Origin: Trochalopteron elliotii | Taxonomy: Eukaryota; Chordata; Aves; Passeriformes; Leiothrichidae | Length of the DNA: 64,000 nt | Direction of reading: 5' to 3' | Assembly: GCA_024734555.1 (NCBI GenBank) | Contig: JANPWX010000449.1 | Location: forward strand, 2,936,775-3,000,774 | In this document: positions 62,587 through 64,000 of the stretch, piece after piece | How positions within the stretch are numbered: the first letter of the stretch is position 1 | Layout: each line of letters starts with the position of its first letter | Notes under the pieces: model-generated | Seen by the model: the letters and a program-made list of their open reading frames with translations, nothing else | The model's database searches: none | What the model was told of the DNA's origin: nothing | Translations under genes and position numbers: made by a program

Positions 62587-63835
62587 CTTGAGAAGAAAAA
62601 GAATTAAAAGAAACAAAACATCTAGCTTTGCACGGTTAACTACTTACCCATATTAATGAGTTTGATATTAAAAACTTCATTTTAAAATTTGCTATCAAGA
62701 TACAGAAGGACATGGAAAAACTGAAGTATGATTGCCTTTCTGCTTAATGGTTTGTCTCCACAATGGTAATACAGGAACACATTGAAAAAAAAAAAAAGCA
62801 TAAAGTTATATTTTAAACCATTTAGCAAAAAAGATACCATCTAGACACTCTGTTAAAATGTTCATCTTCCTCAGATCAACAACTCTTGTGAGTGGAGTCA
62901 TAGTGACGATTTTTTTTCCTGTACAGAGACAGAATCAGATAGATGTCAATTGAATTTCAAAGGCCTCTTTCATATGGGAAATATGAAATTTCATTTCAAC
63001 TAGAAAAATCTTTAATAATCAGTTTTTTACCCCCCATTCAGCTGCAGAGTTCTCGGCAGTAACTAAGTCTGATGGGGTTATCAAGAATATTTCCAAGTTG
63101 TCTCCAAGAAAAGGCAGACTAATCTAGGTAACCACTGCATTTACTAAAAGACAAGATTTCCACTGAAACTGTGACATTGCATGCACCTTTTGTTGCGTCT
63201 ATTTCTAGGTAAGGCACATCTTGGCGTGATAGTACTCCATTTCATTCTAGCAAAGCAATATACAAGGGCTTCAGTTTTCTTTTTCGTGTGAAATCAAGTG
63301 CTTTTTGTGGGGTTTTCTTTTTTCTGGGTTTTTTTTTGTTTTGGTTTTTTGAGGGTTTTTTTGTGTGTGTGTTTTTGTTTGTTTGTTATTTTCCAAATCG
63401 GGAATATTATTTTGAAAAATATTTAGGTATTGATGAATACGATATCGCTGAAAGTGAGGACAAACTAGAAAACCTGCACGGCCCCCCCAGGGCTCGGACA
63501 TGGGGTGGCCCTGAAGTCCCGCAGGGATAACAAGCCAACATCTCTGGAGCGTCATCGTGCCCAAGGATGCCAGGTGCCACCTGCGGAGCCGGACACCGCG
63601 GCGTGTTCAGGCAGCGCAGGGAATGAGAACGGGGCTACCTAAAAGCCCAAAAAGGCCCTCGCCGAGAGAAACTTCGCCCGTCCTTTCCCCAGCATCCCCT
63701 TAATATCCCCCCGAGGCGTCCACCGAGCGGCACGCCCGCCCCTCCGGAGGAGGAGGAGGAGGCGCGGAGCTCTCCCGCCGCGCAGCGCGACCCCCGGTCC
63801 CGTTCGTCCGCGACCGCCCCGCCGCCCCGCCTTAC
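62587..63835 (-). other. PGR: PGR intron 1, 1.25 kb
   Basis: Phase-2 intron between exon 1 and exon 2, short compared with intron 2. Its exon 1-proximal part is CpG-rich and includes a GGAGGAGGAGGAGG run near 63747-63761. Next to that lies a T/G low-complexity tract at 63297-63392. Confidence 0.85.
63297..63392. repeat. T/G-rich low-complexity tract
   Basis: Irregular GTTTT and GGTTTTTT units ending in a TGTGTGTGTG run and GTTTGTTTGTTA. The chance open frames on both strands here consist of Phe/Val or Lys/Thr/Pro repeats. Confidence 0.8.
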
Positions 63836-63927
63836 CGCGCGTATCCGAGGTACGGCGGGCAGACCTGGGGCAGGCCCTCCTTGAGCACGGCGGCCGGGAA
63901 TCCCTAAACCGCAGAAGGACTGCGAAG
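63570..63927. other. PGR: CpG-rich segment at PGR 5' side
   Basis: Sharp switch from AT-rich intron to dense CpG (CCGCCGCGCAGCGCGACCCC and similar). This is the usual composition of PGR exon 1 and its surroundings in vertebrates. The island continues into the assembly gap. The promoter itself is expected several hundred codons farther upstream, outside the window. Confidence 0.8.
63836..63927 (-). CDS. PGR: PGR exon 1, 3' end only (cut by gap)
   Basis: The last part of the exon for the N-terminal transactivation domain. Reading from the gap toward the donor, the clear homologous part is G-F-P-A-A-V-L-K-E-G-L-P-Q-V-C-P-P-Y-L-G-Y-A plus two bases of Arg, matching the human LPQVYPPYLNY region with Cys for Tyr. 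Donor GTAAGG (reverse of 63830-63835). In the same frame a TAG lies at 63904-63906, followed upstream by unrecognised residues to the N run. Either the last 24 bases before the gap are misassembled, or the base is wrong, or TTTAG|G is an acceptor. AF-1, AF-3 and the A/B start sites are not in the window. Confidence 0.8.
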
Positions 63928-64000
63928 NNNNNNNNNNNNNNNNNNNNNNNNNNNNNNNNNNNNNNNNNNNNNNNNNNNNNNNNNNNNNNNNNNNNNNNNN
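63928..64000. other. Assembly gap (N run)
   Basis: Only N to the end of the window. It hides most of PGR exon 1, consistent with loss of GC-rich bird exons in short-read assemblies. Confidence 0.99.

Larger units (their letters stand above)
34020..63927 (-). other. PGR: PGR (progesterone receptor) gene, all but most of exon 1
   Basis: Nuclear receptor NR3C3, the ligand-activated transcription factor for progesterone. In birds it is best known for control of oviduct gene expression. Exons 2-8 are complete on the - strand and encode the DNA-binding domain, hinge and ligand-binding domain: 386 full codons, colinear with the human protein apart from one missing hinge residue. All introns are GT/AG. 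Ligand contacts known from the human structure are present: Asn719, Gln725, Arg766 and Cys891 (human numbering). Exon 1 is cut by an assembly gap. The gene faces ARHGAP42 tail-to-tail, as in other vertebrates. Confidence 0.97.

Noticed and set aside
63271..63564. 97-codon - strand frame near PGR exon 1
   Set aside because: Mostly Lys/Thr/Pro repeats from the T/G low-complexity tract in intron 1.
1..64000. CRISPR arrays, operons, tRNA or rRNA genes
   Set aside because: No such structures seen; the window is vertebrate nuclear DNA with spliced genes.

Overview
This is a window of a vertebrate, almost certainly avian, nuclear genome. It is AT-rich and intron-dominated, it carries 5'-truncated CR1 retrotransposons of the bird/reptile type, and it holds parts of two single-copy vertebrate genes in convergent (tail-to-tail) arrangement. 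I cannot name the species from the sequence. No operons, bacterial genes, CRISPR arrays or rRNA/tRNA genes were seen.

Left part (1 to about 20.5 kb, + strand): the last seven coding exons of ARHGAP42 (GRAF3), a RhoA-directed GTPase-activating protein. They encode the end of the RhoGAP domain, a Ser/Pro-rich linker and the C-terminal SH3 domain. The stop codon is at 15255-15257. A 3' UTR of about 5.3 kb is inferred from a strong poly(A) configuration near 20.51 kb, preceded by two Pumilio-type motifs.

Middle (about 20.5 to 32 kb): intergenic DNA with no gene I can support. It has a GC-richer block (20.85-23.25 kb), a polymorphic-looking GATA microsatellite (24.85 kb), a possible G-quadruplex, a 17-bp palindrome built from two steroid-receptor-like half-sites, and an antisense CR1 (30.78-31.47 kb).

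Right part (about 32 to 64 kb, - strand): PGR, the nuclear progesterone receptor. Coding exons 8 to 2 are complete with consensus GT/AG boundaries. Exon sizes of 158, 131, 145, 117 and 152 nt match my recollection of the human gene, and exon 4 is one codon shorter. The 3' end of exon 1 runs into an assembly gap (N from 63928), so the transactivating N-terminal domain and promoter are not in the window. A CpG-rich segment covers the exon 1 / intron 1 junction.

The most informative observations are: (1) a Cys at the PGR position equivalent to human Gly722, the residue known to decide mifepristone (RU486) sensitivity; (2) an in-frame TAG in PGR exon 1 only 22 nt from the gap, more likely an assembly artefact or unrecognised splice site than a real nonsense change; (3) a nested CR1-in-CR1 insertion in PGR intron 3; and (4) the inferred long ARHGAP42 3' UTR. 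I found no convincing undescribed biological system. The two genes are not known to act in one pathway; their adjacency is the ancestral vertebrate ARHGAP42-PGR arrangement.
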